Positions 15,346 to 24,048 of a DNA stretch of 53,987 nt are shown here, in pieces. The stretch is from Oscillospiraceae bacterium (GTDB taxonomy: Bacteria; Bacillota; Clostridia; Oscillospirales; UBA929). Position 1 is the stretch's first letter. Each line of letters opens with the position of its first letter. A model generated the notes under the pieces. The model ran no database searches, had not been told where the DNA came from, and worked only from the letters and a program-made list of their open reading frames with translations. The DNA is taken from positions 1 to 53,987 of the forward strand of contig JAISCT010000033.1 of the NCBI GenBank assembly GCA_031265355.1. The letters are read 5' to 3'. The translations under genes were made by a program, and so were the position numbers.

Positions 15346-16602
15346 TCACGGGAGCTGCTCGGTCAGATAGTCGCCCAGCACGGCGGCAAACTGCCGGGCC
15401 GCGGCCAGTGCTTCGGGCAGGGTGTTGCCGCTGGCGCCCACCTCCAGGAGCAGCGCGCCGGGCGCGGCGTGCTGGTTAAAGCGCTCCCGGCGCAGGTTGA
15501 TGGGGCGCATGAGGCCGGGGGCGTGCGCGTCGGCCGCTTTTTGCAGGTGTGCGGCCAGCGACAGATTCTGTTTCCAGTTCGGGTGGGTGAGGCCCGCGCC
15601 GTCGGTGCCGACGACCAGCATGAGCTGAGCCATTTTTTCCCCCGCCACGGTGACGACGGTTTTGCAGGTGACGTCGTCCGACGTGACGATCGAGTCCCGG
15701 TGTACGTCGAGGATCACAAGGAGAGACGGGTGCTCCGTCTTCGCCTTGGTGACGGCCTCCAGCGAGCGTCCGTAGGAGCCCGTGTAGCTGGGGAAGTCGT
15801 AGATCTCCCGGTCGTGGAGAACAGACAGGCCCCGGGCCGTGAGCGCGCCGGCAATCTCGTCGCCCACGCGCACCACGTTGTACCGGCGGTCCTCCGTGCG
15901 TTCCACGTCGCTGGGCGTATAAAGGTTCTGCGGGTCGGGGCAGTAGGCCTCGCTGCCGTGGGTGTGCACGATCAGCACCTGCGGCTTGCCGCGCACCAGC
16001 GGAAGCGAGGGGGTCTGCGCAAGGAGGGCTTCCATGTCAACGGACAGGCCGCTCTCGTTTTTTACATAGACCCCTTGGGCCGTGTCATAGCCCTCCGTAC
16101 CGGCGGGCCGGAGGGTGATCTCCCGAATGTGGGCGGTTTCCGGCGCGGGGCCGGCTGGGGTTTCCGGCGCGGTCGGGCCGGTCGGCGTGATTTTCGGCGT
16201 GTCCGCCGGCGTCGTCTCCGGCGCGGTGTGCCTGCCGGGGGTCGGGGCCGCCGTGGGGGCGGCCGGCGCCGGGGTCTCCGGTAAGACGACCGGCAAAGCA
16301 TCGACGCCGGCCGGCGTCGCTTGGTATGACAGCGCACGGACCGACAGCAGCGCCGACGGCTCCGCCAGCAGGGTGAGCAGGTCCGGCGGCGCGGCGGAAA
16401 ATCGCCCGGTTTCGAAGCCCAATGCGGCTGCGGCAAAGGCGGGAGCCTGCCCGGCGCGGGTCAGCAGGGCGTCCAGCGACGCGCCCGCCCGAGAGACGAA
16501 GAACAGTCGCAGCAGCAGCGCGGCCGTCAGGATACGCAGGATTCGCCGGAGAGGGGACAGAGAAAAGCCCGTCCGCCGCCCGGCCGCTCGTGTCGTCGCC
16601 AT
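15346..16602 (-). CDS. spoIIP: Stage II sporulation protein P
   Basis: 418 residues. One transmembrane segment near residues 19-38 is followed by a Pro/Thr/Ala-rich linker to about residue 165. The C-terminal SpoIIP amidase domain shows VLIVHTHGSEAYCP, DREIYDFPSYTGSYGRS, LLVILDVHRDS and ALLLEVGASGNTLPEAL; the His and Glu residues in these are the zinc-site and catalytic positions known for the family. SpoIIP cleaves peptidoglycan cross-links with SpoIID during forespore engulfment. GGAGGG precedes the ATG. The linker is longer and more Pro/Thr-rich than usual. Confidence 0.94.
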   Translation of the reverse strand: MATTRAAGRRTGFSLSPLRRILRILTAALLLRLFFVSRAGASLDALLTRAGQAPAFAAAALGFETGRFSAAPPDLLTLLAEPSALLSVRALSYQATPAGVDALPVVLPETPAPAAPTAAPTPGRHTAPETTPADTPKITPTGPTAPETPAGPAPETAHIREITLRPAGTEGYDTAQGVYVKNESGLSVDMEALLAQTPSLPLVRGKPQVLIVHTHGSEAYCPDPQNLYTPSDVERTEDRRYNVVRVGDEIAGALTARGLSVLHDREIYDFPSYTGSYGRSLEAVTKAKTEHPSLLVILDVHRDSIVTSDDVTCKTVVTVAGEKMAQLMLVVGTDGAGLTHPNWKQNLSLAAHLQKAADAHAPGLMRPINLRRERFNQHAAPGALLLEVGASGNTLPEALAAARQFAAVLGDYLTEQLP

Positions 16603-16764
16603 AGGACTCCCTCCGGTTCGTTCAAAATTGGAATATTATAGAATTTTTATCATGCAAGGCCGGCCGCCGTGTCAGGGCCGACGGTCGTTTACACAGTCTA
16701 TGTGCCGTCTCGTCCCGCTATGCCGGCGCGCGGACTGTTCGGCATATAAAGAGGGGGTTTGTGC

Positions 16765-17706
16765 GTGTCGATCGAACGGGCCCTGCAGGGTGTCCTGATG
16801 ATTCTCGTCCTCGTCGGGACGGGGGTGCTGATGGCGCGCCTTGGCTATCTCACGGAGGAACTGGAGACGTCGCTGTCCCGTCTCACCATCCATTTCTCCG
16901 TCCCCGCGATGCTCTTCGGCAGTACTGTCTCCCATATCTCAGGGGCGTTTTTGCGGCGGGCCGGGTGGCTATTGCTGATCCCGCTCGTCTGCATGCTGCT
17001 GGGGTACGGGCTCGGGTTTGTGCTGCGCCTTCTGTGCCGCATTCCGCGCGGCGATACGGGCGTGTTCCTCGTCATGTTCGCGCTGTCCAATTCGATTTTT
17101 ATTGGCCTGCCGGTGGCGCTGGAGATCTTCGGTGAGTCGGCCATGCCCTATGTCGTCGCCTATTTCCCGTTCAACACGACAATTTTCTGGACATTGGGTA
17201 ACCTCGGTATCGCCGCCGACGGCGGACGGCGGCCCGCTTCGGTGGGGGCGACGATCCGGCAGATTTTCTCGCCGCCCTTCTTCGGTTTCCTTGCCGGGTT
17301 CGCCGTGGCGCTGACGGGGCTCACGCTCCCGCCGTTTTTGACGCAGGCTGTCACCTATCTCGGGAACCTCACGGTCCCGGTGACGTTGTTGACGACGGGT
17401 GCAGTGCTCTCGCGCATGGGCCGCGCGTCGCTGCATCTCGGCCGCGCCGGCTGGCTGACCCTCTTTGGCCGGCTCGTGCTCATGCCCGGCGTCACGATGG
17501 CCGCCTGCCTGCTTTGCGGCGCGCCGCCCATGATGACCGGCGTGTTCACGATGATTGCCGCCATGCCGGTCATGAACCAGTGCGTCATCATGGCGCGGCT
17601 GCACGGCGCCAACCACCGCCTGGCCGCCCAAATGTTGACGGTGTCCACGCTGTTTTCGCTGGCGGGGATCCCGCTGTGGGTCCTGGTGCTGCAGTGGCTG
17701 ACCTGA
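16765..17706 (+). CDS. AEC family (auxin-efflux-carrier-like) permease
   Basis: GTG start with GAGGGGG 7 bases upstream, giving 313 residues. Ten hydrophobic segments are arranged as two sets of five around a central gap, as in the AEC/PIN-like family. Typical motifs are LSRLTIHFSVPAMLFGSTVS near the N-terminus and FALSNSIFIGLPVALEIFGE, then MPVMNQCVIMARLHGANHRL. Members export malonate, malate or other small acids. It stands alone, divergent from spoIIP, with a terminator after it. Substrate unknown. Confidence 0.9.
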   Translation: MSIERALQGVLMILVLVGTGVLMARLGYLTEELETSLSRLTIHFSVPAMLFGSTVSHISGAFLRRAGWLLLIPLVCMLLGYGLGFVLRLLCRIPRGDTGVFLVMFALSNSIFIGLPVALEIFGESAMPYVVAYFPFNTTIFWTLGNLGIAADGGRRPASVGATIRQIFSPPFFGFLAGFAVALTGLTLPPFLTQAVTYLGNLTVPVTLLTTGAVLSRMGRASLHLGRAGWLTLFGRLVLMPGVTMAACLLCGAPPMMTGVFTMIAAMPVMNQCVIMARLHGANHRLAAQMLTVSTLFSLAGIPLWVLVLQWLT

Positions 17707-17721
17707 GACCTGCCGTGACGT

Positions 17722-17754
17722 CCCACCCGCTTGGGTGGGGTATTTTTATTTTTG
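17722..17754 (+). terminator. Intrinsic terminator after AEC carrier
   Basis: CCCACCC and GGGTGGG pair around GCTT, followed by GTATTTTTATTTTTG. Confidence 0.8.
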
Positions 17755-17839
17755 AGAAATGCCGCGCGGGTGGGCCGGCCCTGGCGGGGGCTATGTTTGG
17801 ACGAAACAACAAATTCATTGCCCGCAATTGGGAAATAAA

Positions 17840-17868
17840 TTGACATAAATTTTAAAGAGGGATATAAT
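17840..17868 (+). promoter_or_regulatory. Consensus sigma-A promoter of the protease gene
   Basis: TTGACA and TATAAT are both perfect and 17 bases apart. The leader of about 120 bases before the start codon contains a CCGCC/GGCGG hairpin near 17938-17953. Confidence 0.8.
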
Positions 17869-17996
17869 AAAATACAGAGAAGTGTACGCAAAGAATTCAG
17901 AAGAATCAGAGAAGAATTGGGGACCTTTCGTCATATCCGCCGGGTGCGGCGGCATGAAGAGGTGCCCGGTGAAAAGAAGCGAAGGAGAAATCACCG

Positions 17997-20900
17997 ATGA
18001 AGAGGAAACTGAGTCTGCTGCTCTCCCTGTTGCTGACGATATCACTCGTTTTCCCGGGCGCGGCGCAGGCACTGGCCGCGCGTCGTCCGAGCGGACGTCC
18101 CGCCGGCGCGGCTGTGGTGCTGCCGGATCTGTCCAATCTCAAGCAGCTGCCGCGAACGACGAATCGGGGGCGGGTCCCGCCCGACAAGAGGGGTCAGCGT
18201 CTTGTCGTCTCGCGGCACGGCAGTGCGCTCGGCTGCATCACGCCCCAACTCTCGGCCGACCTGACGGAGAGCCCCCTTGCCGCCCCCGCCGCCCCTGGTC
18301 TGGCGAGCGCGCTGCGTTTGCAGAGCGCGAATGCGGACGACCCGGATATCGGAGATACGAAGGATTTCTATCTCGATGTGGACTCCGACTACAACCGGCC
18401 GAAGAAGACGGGCGAGCTCATCGCCATTGGAGAGCACTGCTACATATACGTCATTCAAGACGCCGCCGTTTTTGAGAACAACAGGGACCTCGCATGCGAG
18501 AACGCGGCGTACATCGCCGAGACATTTGATGAACAGATCTACCCCATGATGACGGACGAGGAGCGGGAGACCTATTTTGGGCAGCCGCGGGATGTGGATG
18601 GGAACGGCAAGCTGACCATCCTCTACTACGACATCAGCCCCGCCAGCACAGGCGGGTATTTCTGGGGCGGGGATTTCGCTGCGCCCGGCGGGAGCGGGGA
18701 CTATCGAAATTCGAATTATGCGGACATCGTATATTTGCAGAGCGTATATCTGACCACCGGCCTTACTGTCGGATTGGGGACGCTCACGCACGAGTTTCAG
18801 CATGTAATCAACTACTCGGAGTACGCCGCGCACTACGCCACGCGGGCCATGGCGGACGACTGGCTCGACGAGGGTCTCTCCGAGCTGGCGCGGGAATTCT
18901 ACGAGGGCGGGCTGGACACCAGCCGCATCCCCTACACCTGGGTCAGCAGCCAGATCGTAGGGCCCGGTCTGACACCGGGGTCCGGGTATATCAATTGGAA
19001 TGGGACTCTCGGCAACTACGCCGCCGCCTCGCTGCTGCTCCACCAGTACTACTACCAGCAGAGCGGGCATGATCCCATCCGCGCGCTGGTGACGGACGGA
19101 CGGGCGGCGAACCAGTATGTCAATTCTTATGTGGAGCACTACAAAGACACCGCCCTGCCGGACTTCAAGTCGCTGTTTCGCCAGCACGCTCTGCTGATGA
19201 CTGTGGACAGCTATTATGAGACCGAGAGCGGCGTATACGACTACGACTTCCGGGGGCTGGACGTGTGGGGGACGATGGCCACGAACGCCAGCGCCTGGCC
19301 GACCACGACGGGGCTGGGGTCGATAGTCCGGCTACCGCTGCAGATCTCCAGTGGTTATTACAGCAACGGGCCGTACCGCTACCACGTCCGGCTGTTCCAG
19401 GCGCCGGCCGATGTATCCCATGTGAGCATCACCATCGGGAGCCCGGGCAGCGGCGAGTACTTTGTGGTCACGCCCTACAACGCGGCCAACATCGACACCC
19501 AGCAGGAATTCATCGCTGTGAACAAGATGGCGGCGCAGCTCGGCACGGAATCGGCCACCACGGTGACCGTCGGCAGCGGCAACCTATTCGCGGTGGTCGG
19601 CGTCGCCTACGCCTCCGCCATTTCCGCGACGGCACGGGCCACCGAGACCACGCCGCCCGCCGAACCGACACTGCAGAGTATCGCGATCACGGCGCCGGCG
19701 AATAAGCTGATTTACACAGTGGGCGACGCGCTGGATCTGACGGGACTTGCGGTGACGGGGACGTACTCCAACGGGACGACGAAGGCGGAGACAATCACGA
19801 CAGCCAACGTGACGGGCTTCGACAGCAGCGCGGCGACAGCGTCGCAGACGCTGACGATCACAGTGAGTGGCAAGACGGCGACGTACACGATTGAGATTGT
19901 TGAGCCGACGCTGCAAAGCATCGCGATCACGGCGTCGGCGAATAAGCTGATTTACACAGTGGGCGACGTGCTGGATCTGACGGGCCTTGTGGTGACGGGA
20001 ACATACTCCAACGGGACGACGAAGGCGGAGGCAATCACAACAGCCAACGTGACGGGATTCAACAGCAGCGCGTCGACAGCGTCGCAGACGCTGACGATCA
20101 CAGTGAGCGGCAAGACGACGACGTACACGATTCAAATCGTCGAGCCGACGCTGCAAAGCATCGCGATCACGGCGCCGGCGAATAAGCTGATTTACACAGT
20201 GGGCGACGCGCTGGATCTGACGGGGCTCGTGGTGATGGGAACATATTCCAACGGGACGACGAAGGCGGAGGCAATTACGACAGCCAATGTGACGGGGTTC
20301 AACAGCAGCGCGTCGACAGCGTCGCAGACGCTGACGATCACAGTGAGCGGCAAGACGGCGACATACGTGATTCAAATCGTCGAGCCGACGCTGCAAAGCA
20401 TCGCGATCACGGCGCCGGCGAACAAGCTAATTTACACAGTGGGCGACGCGCTGGATCTGACGGGGCTTGTGGTGACGGGGACATACTCCAACGGGACGAC
20501 GAAGGCGGAGACAATCACGACAGCCAACGTGACGGGCTTCAACAGCAGCGCGGCGGCGGCGTCGCAGACGCTGACGATCACAGTGAGCGGCAAGACGGCG
20601 ACATACGTGATTCAAATCGTCGAACCGACGCTGCAGAGCATCGCGATCACGGCGCCGGCGAACAGGCTGATTTACACAGTGGGCGATGCGCTGGATCTGA
20701 CGGGGCTTGTGGTGACGGGAACATACTCCAACGGGACGACGAAGGCGGAAGCAATCACAACAGCCAACGTGACGGGATTCAACAGCAGCGCGGCGACAGC
20801 GTCGCAGACGCTGACGATCACAGTGAGCGGCAAGACGGCGACGTACACGATTCAAATCGTCGAACCGACGCTGCAAAGCATCGCGATCACGGCGCCGGCG

Positions 20901-21638
20901 AACAAGCTGATTTACACAGTGGGCGACGCGCTGGATCTGACGGGACTTGCGGTGACGGGGACGTACTCCAATGGGACGACGAAGGCGGAGACAATCACAA
21001 CAGCCAACGTGACGGGTTTCGACAGCCACGCGGCGACAGCGTCGCAGACGCTGACGATCACAGTGAGCGGCAAGACGACGACGTACACGATTGAGGTTGT
21101 TGATGAGCCAGCGCCGCCGCCGGGGCAGGGACGCTTCACGGTCACGGCGGACAAGGCGGCCAAGATGGTTAGGATCGAGGGCGCCGGCTACGCCCCCGGA
21201 CAGACGCTGACGCTGTGGATGGCGTATGACAGAGAACCCACACGGCAGGACAACGATTACGCCGCGCAGGTCACGGCGAACGGCCAGGGCCTGGTGGACT
21301 TCGTCCTGCCGGAGGAGGCCGTGCGGGATCAGCCTTGGCTCGGCGGCCATGTCTTCCAGGTGGCTCTGGATGGGGATGTGCAGTCGTCTGAGATGCTGCT
21401 TGCAACCCAGGTCAGGGCGCACTCCTCCGCGCGCGTCTCCCTTCGCATCAAAGGCAAGGCCATTCTGCACTTTGCGATTGACGGTGTCCTTTACGAGTTC
21501 GTCTCTAGCAATCCGACCATCGTAAAAGTGGATCAGAAAGGCGTGCTTACGGGTGTCAGAGGCGGTACAACCATCGTCACTCTGCGCGCTACAGACGGCA
21601 GCGATCTCATGCACTTGGTTGTGATCAGCGTCTCGTAA
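17997..21638 (+). CDS. Secreted M30-type zinc metalloprotease with Ig-like repeats
   Basis: 1213 residues; AAGGAG precedes the ATG. A signal peptide covers residues 1-28 (LLSLLLTISLVFPGAAQALA). The catalytic part (about 110-540) has the zinc motif HEFQH followed by WLDEGLSELARE, the HExxH plus downstream Glu pattern of hyicolysin-like M30 peptidases, and DVDGNGKLTILYYDIS before it. Six nearly identical 80-residue Ig-like domains follow (about 556-1035), each with YTVGDALDLTGL and GTYSNGTTKAE. The C-terminus holds another domain and a Big_2-like stretch (SSNPTIVKVDQKGVLTGVRG). There is no SLH, LPXTG or membrane anchor, so it is probably released or held by the Ig domains. Possible roles are nutrient scavenging or surface modification. 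Confidence 0.85.
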   Translation: MKRKLSLLLSLLLTISLVFPGAAQALAARRPSGRPAGAAVVLPDLSNLKQLPRTTNRGRVPPDKRGQRLVVSRHGSALGCITPQLSADLTESPLAAPAAPGLASALRLQSANADDPDIGDTKDFYLDVDSDYNRPKKTGELIAIGEHCYIYVIQDAAVFENNRDLACENAAYIAETFDEQIYPMMTDEERETYFGQPRDVDGNGKLTILYYDISPASTGGYFWGGDFAAPGGSGDYRNSNYADIVYLQSVYLTTGLTVGLGTLTHEFQHVINYSEYAAHYATRAMADDWLDEGLSELAREFYEGGLDTSRIPYTWVSSQIVGPGLTPGSGYINWNGTLGNYAAASLLLHQYYYQQSGHDPIRALVTDGRAANQYVNSYVEHYKDTALPDFKSLFRQHALLMTVDSYYETESGVYDYDFRGLDVWGTMATNASAWPTTTGLGSIVRLPLQISSGYYSNGPYRYHVRLFQAPADVSHVSITIGSPGSGEYFVVTPYNAANIDTQQEFIAVNKMAAQLGTESATTVTVGSGNLFAVVGVAYASAISATARATETTPPAEPTLQSIAITAPANKLIYTVGDALDLTGLAVTGTYSNGTTKAETITTANVTGFDSSAATASQTLTITVSGKTATYTIEIVEPTLQSIAITASANKLIYTVGDVLDLTGLVVTGTYSNGTTKAEAITTANVTGFNSSASTASQTLTITVSGKTTTYTIQIVEPTLQSIAITAPANKLIYTVGDALDLTGLVVMGTYSNGTTKAEAITTANVTGFNSSASTASQTLTITVSGKTATYVIQIVEPTLQSIAITAPANKLIYTVGDALDLTGLVVTGTYSNGTTKAETITTANVTGFNSSAAAASQTLTITVSGKTATYVIQIVEPTLQSIAITAPANRLIYTVGDALDLTGLVVTGTYSNGTTKAEAITTANVTGFNSSAATASQTLTITVSGKTATYTIQIVEPTLQSIAITAPANKLIYTVGDALDLTGLAVTGTYSNGTTKAETITTANVTGFDSHAATASQTLTITVSGKTTTYTIEVVDEPAPPPGQGRFTVTADKAAKMVRIEGAGYAPGQTLTLWMAYDREPTRQDNDYAAQVTANGQGLVDFVLPEEAVRDQPWLGGHVFQVALDGDVQSSEMLLATQVRAHSSARVSLRIKGKAILHFAIDGVLYEFVSSNPTIVKVDQKGVLTGVRGGTTIVTLRATDGSDLMHLVVISVS
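19662..21101 (+). repeat. Six tandem 240-bp repeats encoding Ig-like domains
   Basis: The phrase CGACGCTGCAAAGCATCGCG recurs exactly every 240 bases (ends at 19680, 19920, 20160, 20400, 20640 and 20880). The units differ at only a few positions each, mostly silent or conservative (E/Q, S/A, A/V). Recent expansion or ongoing homogenisation is likely, and the copy number may vary between strains. Confidence 0.95.
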
Positions 21639-21690
21639 AGTATAAATACCCCGGCGGAGACGATGGTAAATGTAAAATATTGGAAAATCA

Positions 21691-21730
21691 CGCCAGAGGA
21701 GAGGGCCTTGCTCTCTCCTCTGGCGTTTCG
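21691..21730. terminator. Bidirectional terminator between protease and gerB
   Basis: CGCCAGAGGAGAG and CTCTCCTCTGGCG pair perfectly over 13 bases with a short loop, followed by TTTC on the plus strand and by GATTTTCC on the minus strand. Confidence 0.75.
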
Positions 21731-21785
21731 ATTCGAGGATGCAAGTGTTGAAATGCCTCCGAAAGCGCCGGCAGACTGCGAAAGC

Positions 21786-22868
21786 TCACAGTTTCCTTCG
21801 CAGTCTGTCGGCGAGATAGAGGAGCGGCGGGAGACCGAAGGCGAGGAGACCGTCGCCCCAGGGCAGGAGAACGGTGGCCAGCGCCCGCAGGTCCGTGCTG
21901 CCGAGGGGGATGACCAGCGCGCCCAAAAATAGAAGGACATGGAGTGGGATCGCCAGCGGCCTCAGATTGGTACGCCCTGTGACGGCGCCAAGGAGAGACA
22001 TGGCGGTCAGAGAGGTGAGCGCGAGGTGTAGAAAGTCACACAGACTCCAAAGAGAAAGAACAAACGGCGCGAGCCGCGCCGTACCGCCCGGGCCGGACAG
22101 ACTCCCGGCCGCCGCCGGGAAAGGCTCCGGCATACGGGCCGCCAGTGCCGCGCCGAATACTTGGTAGCTGAACAGAAGGAGTAGAGCCGTCGCGCCCGCA
22201 CAAAGGAGCAGCGGCGGTACGCTTCGCCGCCCTGTATTGGTGCGGTCGTCCACCTGCCCGGAGAGGAAGTTTGTGAGGACGGCAAAGCCAAACAGCGCCG
22301 CGAGCGGCCATGCGCCCTGCAGAAGCCGCGTTGCATCCGCCGGTTCCGCAGGCAGGAACGGCATGAGCCGCGCGCTGGGCAGCGCCGGGAGCCACAGGAG
22401 CAGGAGCCCCACCGAGACCAGCAGCAGACAGAGCACGCCGGCGCGGCTGAGTACACTCAGCCGGCCGCGGGCGGCCCGAAGGGTGACGAGCAGCAGAAGC
22501 AGCATGAGGCCGGCGGGGTGGGTGCGCGGAAACAGGAGCTCGACGCCGCGCGCGCCATGGAGCCGCAGCACCAGCGCGCCGCGCAGCAGACACCAGAGCG
22601 CGGCAAGCCCCAGAAAAGCGCGCCCGGCCACGGGACCCAGCGCCGAGAGGACGATCCGGTCCAGCGGCGCGTCGGGGTGCCGGCGATACAGAGCCTGCAG
22701 AAGAAACAGCGCGCCCAAGGCGGGCAGCACGGCCGGCAGCGGCGCCAGCCAGCCCGCGACGCCAGCCCGTTCGGCCGTCAGAGCGGCAAAGAGACCGCCG
22801 GCCTGGGGGAGCAGCGAAAACAGACTCAGGGCCGTGAGCTGCCGCGCCGTGATCATGTCCGGTTTCAA
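21786..22868 (-). CDS. gerAB: Spore germination permease, GerAB/GerB type
   Basis: TTG start at 22868 with GGAGGATGGG upstream, giving the typical N-terminus MKPDMITARQLTALSLFSLL; the frame extends 11 codons further without a better site. The 360-residue product has ten hydrophobic segments and the endospore-germination permease fold (APC superfamily). It is the third gene of a gerA-gerC-gerB operon, 58 bases after gerC. It forms the ligand-binding membrane subunit of a germinant receptor in the spore inner membrane. Confidence 0.87.
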   Translation of the reverse strand: MKPDMITARQLTALSLFSLLPQAGGLFAALTAERAGVAGWLAPLPAVLPALGALFLLQALYRRHPDAPLDRIVLSALGPVAGRAFLGLAALWCLLRGALVLRLHGARGVELLFPRTHPAGLMLLLLLVTLRAARGRLSVLSRAGVLCLLLVSVGLLLLWLPALPSARLMPFLPAEPADATRLLQGAWPLAALFGFAVLTNFLSGQVDDRTNTGRRSVPPLLLCAGATALLLLFSYQVFGAALAARMPEPFPAAAGSLSGPGGTARLAPFVLSLWSLCDFLHLALTSLTAMSLLGAVTGRTNLRPLAIPLHVLLFLGALVIPLGSTDLRALATVLLPWGDGLLAFGLPPLLYLADRLRRKL

Positions 22869-22926
22869 AAAATTCCCATCCTCCACGCCACACCAAATCA
22901 AACGCGTATAGTCCGCCTTGCCCGTC

Positions 22927-24048
22927 TCAGTTGACGACCGTCGTCACACAGATCTCCACCGGCAGTCCGGCAAATACGGCGTCCCAATCCCGCGTCCCCC
23001 GTTGCCCATGTTCCGTCAGATAGTCCACGCCCAAAGCCTGCGCCCGCGCGAAGGCCGCCCGCAGGCGCTGCGCGACCCAGACATTTTGGGCCCGCAGCAG
23101 CGCTTGCGTCTCTGCCGGGCGCGCTGTGTCCGACATCGTCTGGGGCGTGAAGCGCTCGCTTTCCAAGGTTACCTCCAGCCGTAGGACTGTGATCTGGCCG
23201 TCGGGGCGCCGGTGCAGGCGCCGGCGGACTGTGTGGTCGCGCAGACGCAGCGCCGCCGTGCCGCCGCCGGGCGCGGGAAACTCCAGGGTGTCTGGCGTCC
23301 GGCGGCCGGACGCTAGCAGGTTCACCACCCAGCTGTCCTCCGGGCTGAGCTTGGCCGTGAGTCGGCCGTCGAGAAGGACGGCATAGCCGGCGAAGACCGG
23401 GCCGGCGCCGCCGGACGGGAGAGGGGCGGCGCGCAGGAGAGGGGCCAGCAGCGGCGCGTGCGCGGCCAGTCGCCCGGCCGCCTCGCCGAGGCTCGGCGCC
23501 ACGGCGGGCGACGACAGGAACCGGTCCGCCTCCATCGAGGCCAGCGCTTCCGCCGAATCAGCGCCGCCGATGCCCGTGAGCAGCGCGTGTGCGGTGGCGT
23601 CCTCCACGAGATAGAGGGCGGCGCCGCAGTGCGCGTCCGGCGCGCGGGTCAGAAAGTCGAAGTGGATGCCGAGACCGTCCCGCGCGGCCGTCTCCCCGAA
23701 CAGATAATACTCGGTGTGCCCCAGAAATAGATAGCGCGTCTCGTACGCCTGCGCCTCCTGAATCGCCCGCGCGAGGGTGTCCGCCGTCCATGTCAGGACG
23801 GACGGCCCCTCGCCGGAGCCCCCGATCCGGCCGCTGAAGGTCACGGTGACGCGTCCGTCCGCCTCTCCTTTGTCGATGCCTACGACGCGAACAAGCTCAT
23901 AGTCGCAGAGGCGGCGCGTGTAGGGCAGCGCCGTGCGGCCGTCGCAGCCCGTAAAGACGGTGATGAACGCCGCCAACAGGGCCGCCGCCCGGACCAGACG
24001 ACCCCGCGGTCCCGCGGCCGTCCCGGGGGCGCGTCTTCGCCGGCTCAT
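22927..24048 (-). CDS. gerAC: Spore germination lipoprotein, GerAC/Ger(x)C type
   Basis: ATG at 24048 overlaps the gerA stop by 4 bases (ATGA); the longer open frame upstream is antisense-phase noise over gerA. The 373-residue product has a signal ending in VFTGC, giving a lipid-anchored Cys near residue 35, then the family start CDYELVRVVGIDKGEADGRV. The C-terminal part has RAQNVWVAQRLRAAFARAQA and a DAVFAGLPVEICVTTVVN end, typical of Ger(x)C. It is the lipoprotein subunit of the germinant receptor. Confidence 0.88.
   Translation of the reverse strand: MSRRRRAPGTAAGPRGRLVRAAALLAAFITVFTGCDGRTALPYTRRLCDYELVRVVGIDKGEADGRVTVTFSGRIGGSGEGPSVLTWTADTLARAIQEAQAYETRYLFLGHTEYYLFGETAARDGLGIHFDFLTRAPDAHCGAALYLVEDATAHALLTGIGGADSAEALASMEADRFLSSPAVAPSLGEAAGRLAAHAPLLAPLLRAAPLPSGGAGPVFAGYAVLLDGRLTAKLSPEDSWVVNLLASGRRTPDTLEFPAPGGGTAALRLRDHTVRRRLHRRPDGQITVLRLEVTLESERFTPQTMSDTARPAETQALLRAQNVWVAQRLRAAFARAQALGVDYLTEHGQRGTRDWDAVFAGLPVEICVTTVVN

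Noticed and set aside
17869..17996. Riboswitch in the protease leader
   Set aside because: A short GC hairpin is present, but none of the c-di-GMP, c-di-AMP or SAM consensus elements could be matched.
19662..21101. Tandem 240-bp repeats as a CRISPR or satellite array
   Set aside because: The unit is in frame, encodes an Ig-like domain and has no spacers.
19584..21614. Minus-strand frames opposite the Ig repeats
   Set aside because: They repeat with the 240-bp unit and have no start signals; shadows of the protease repeats.
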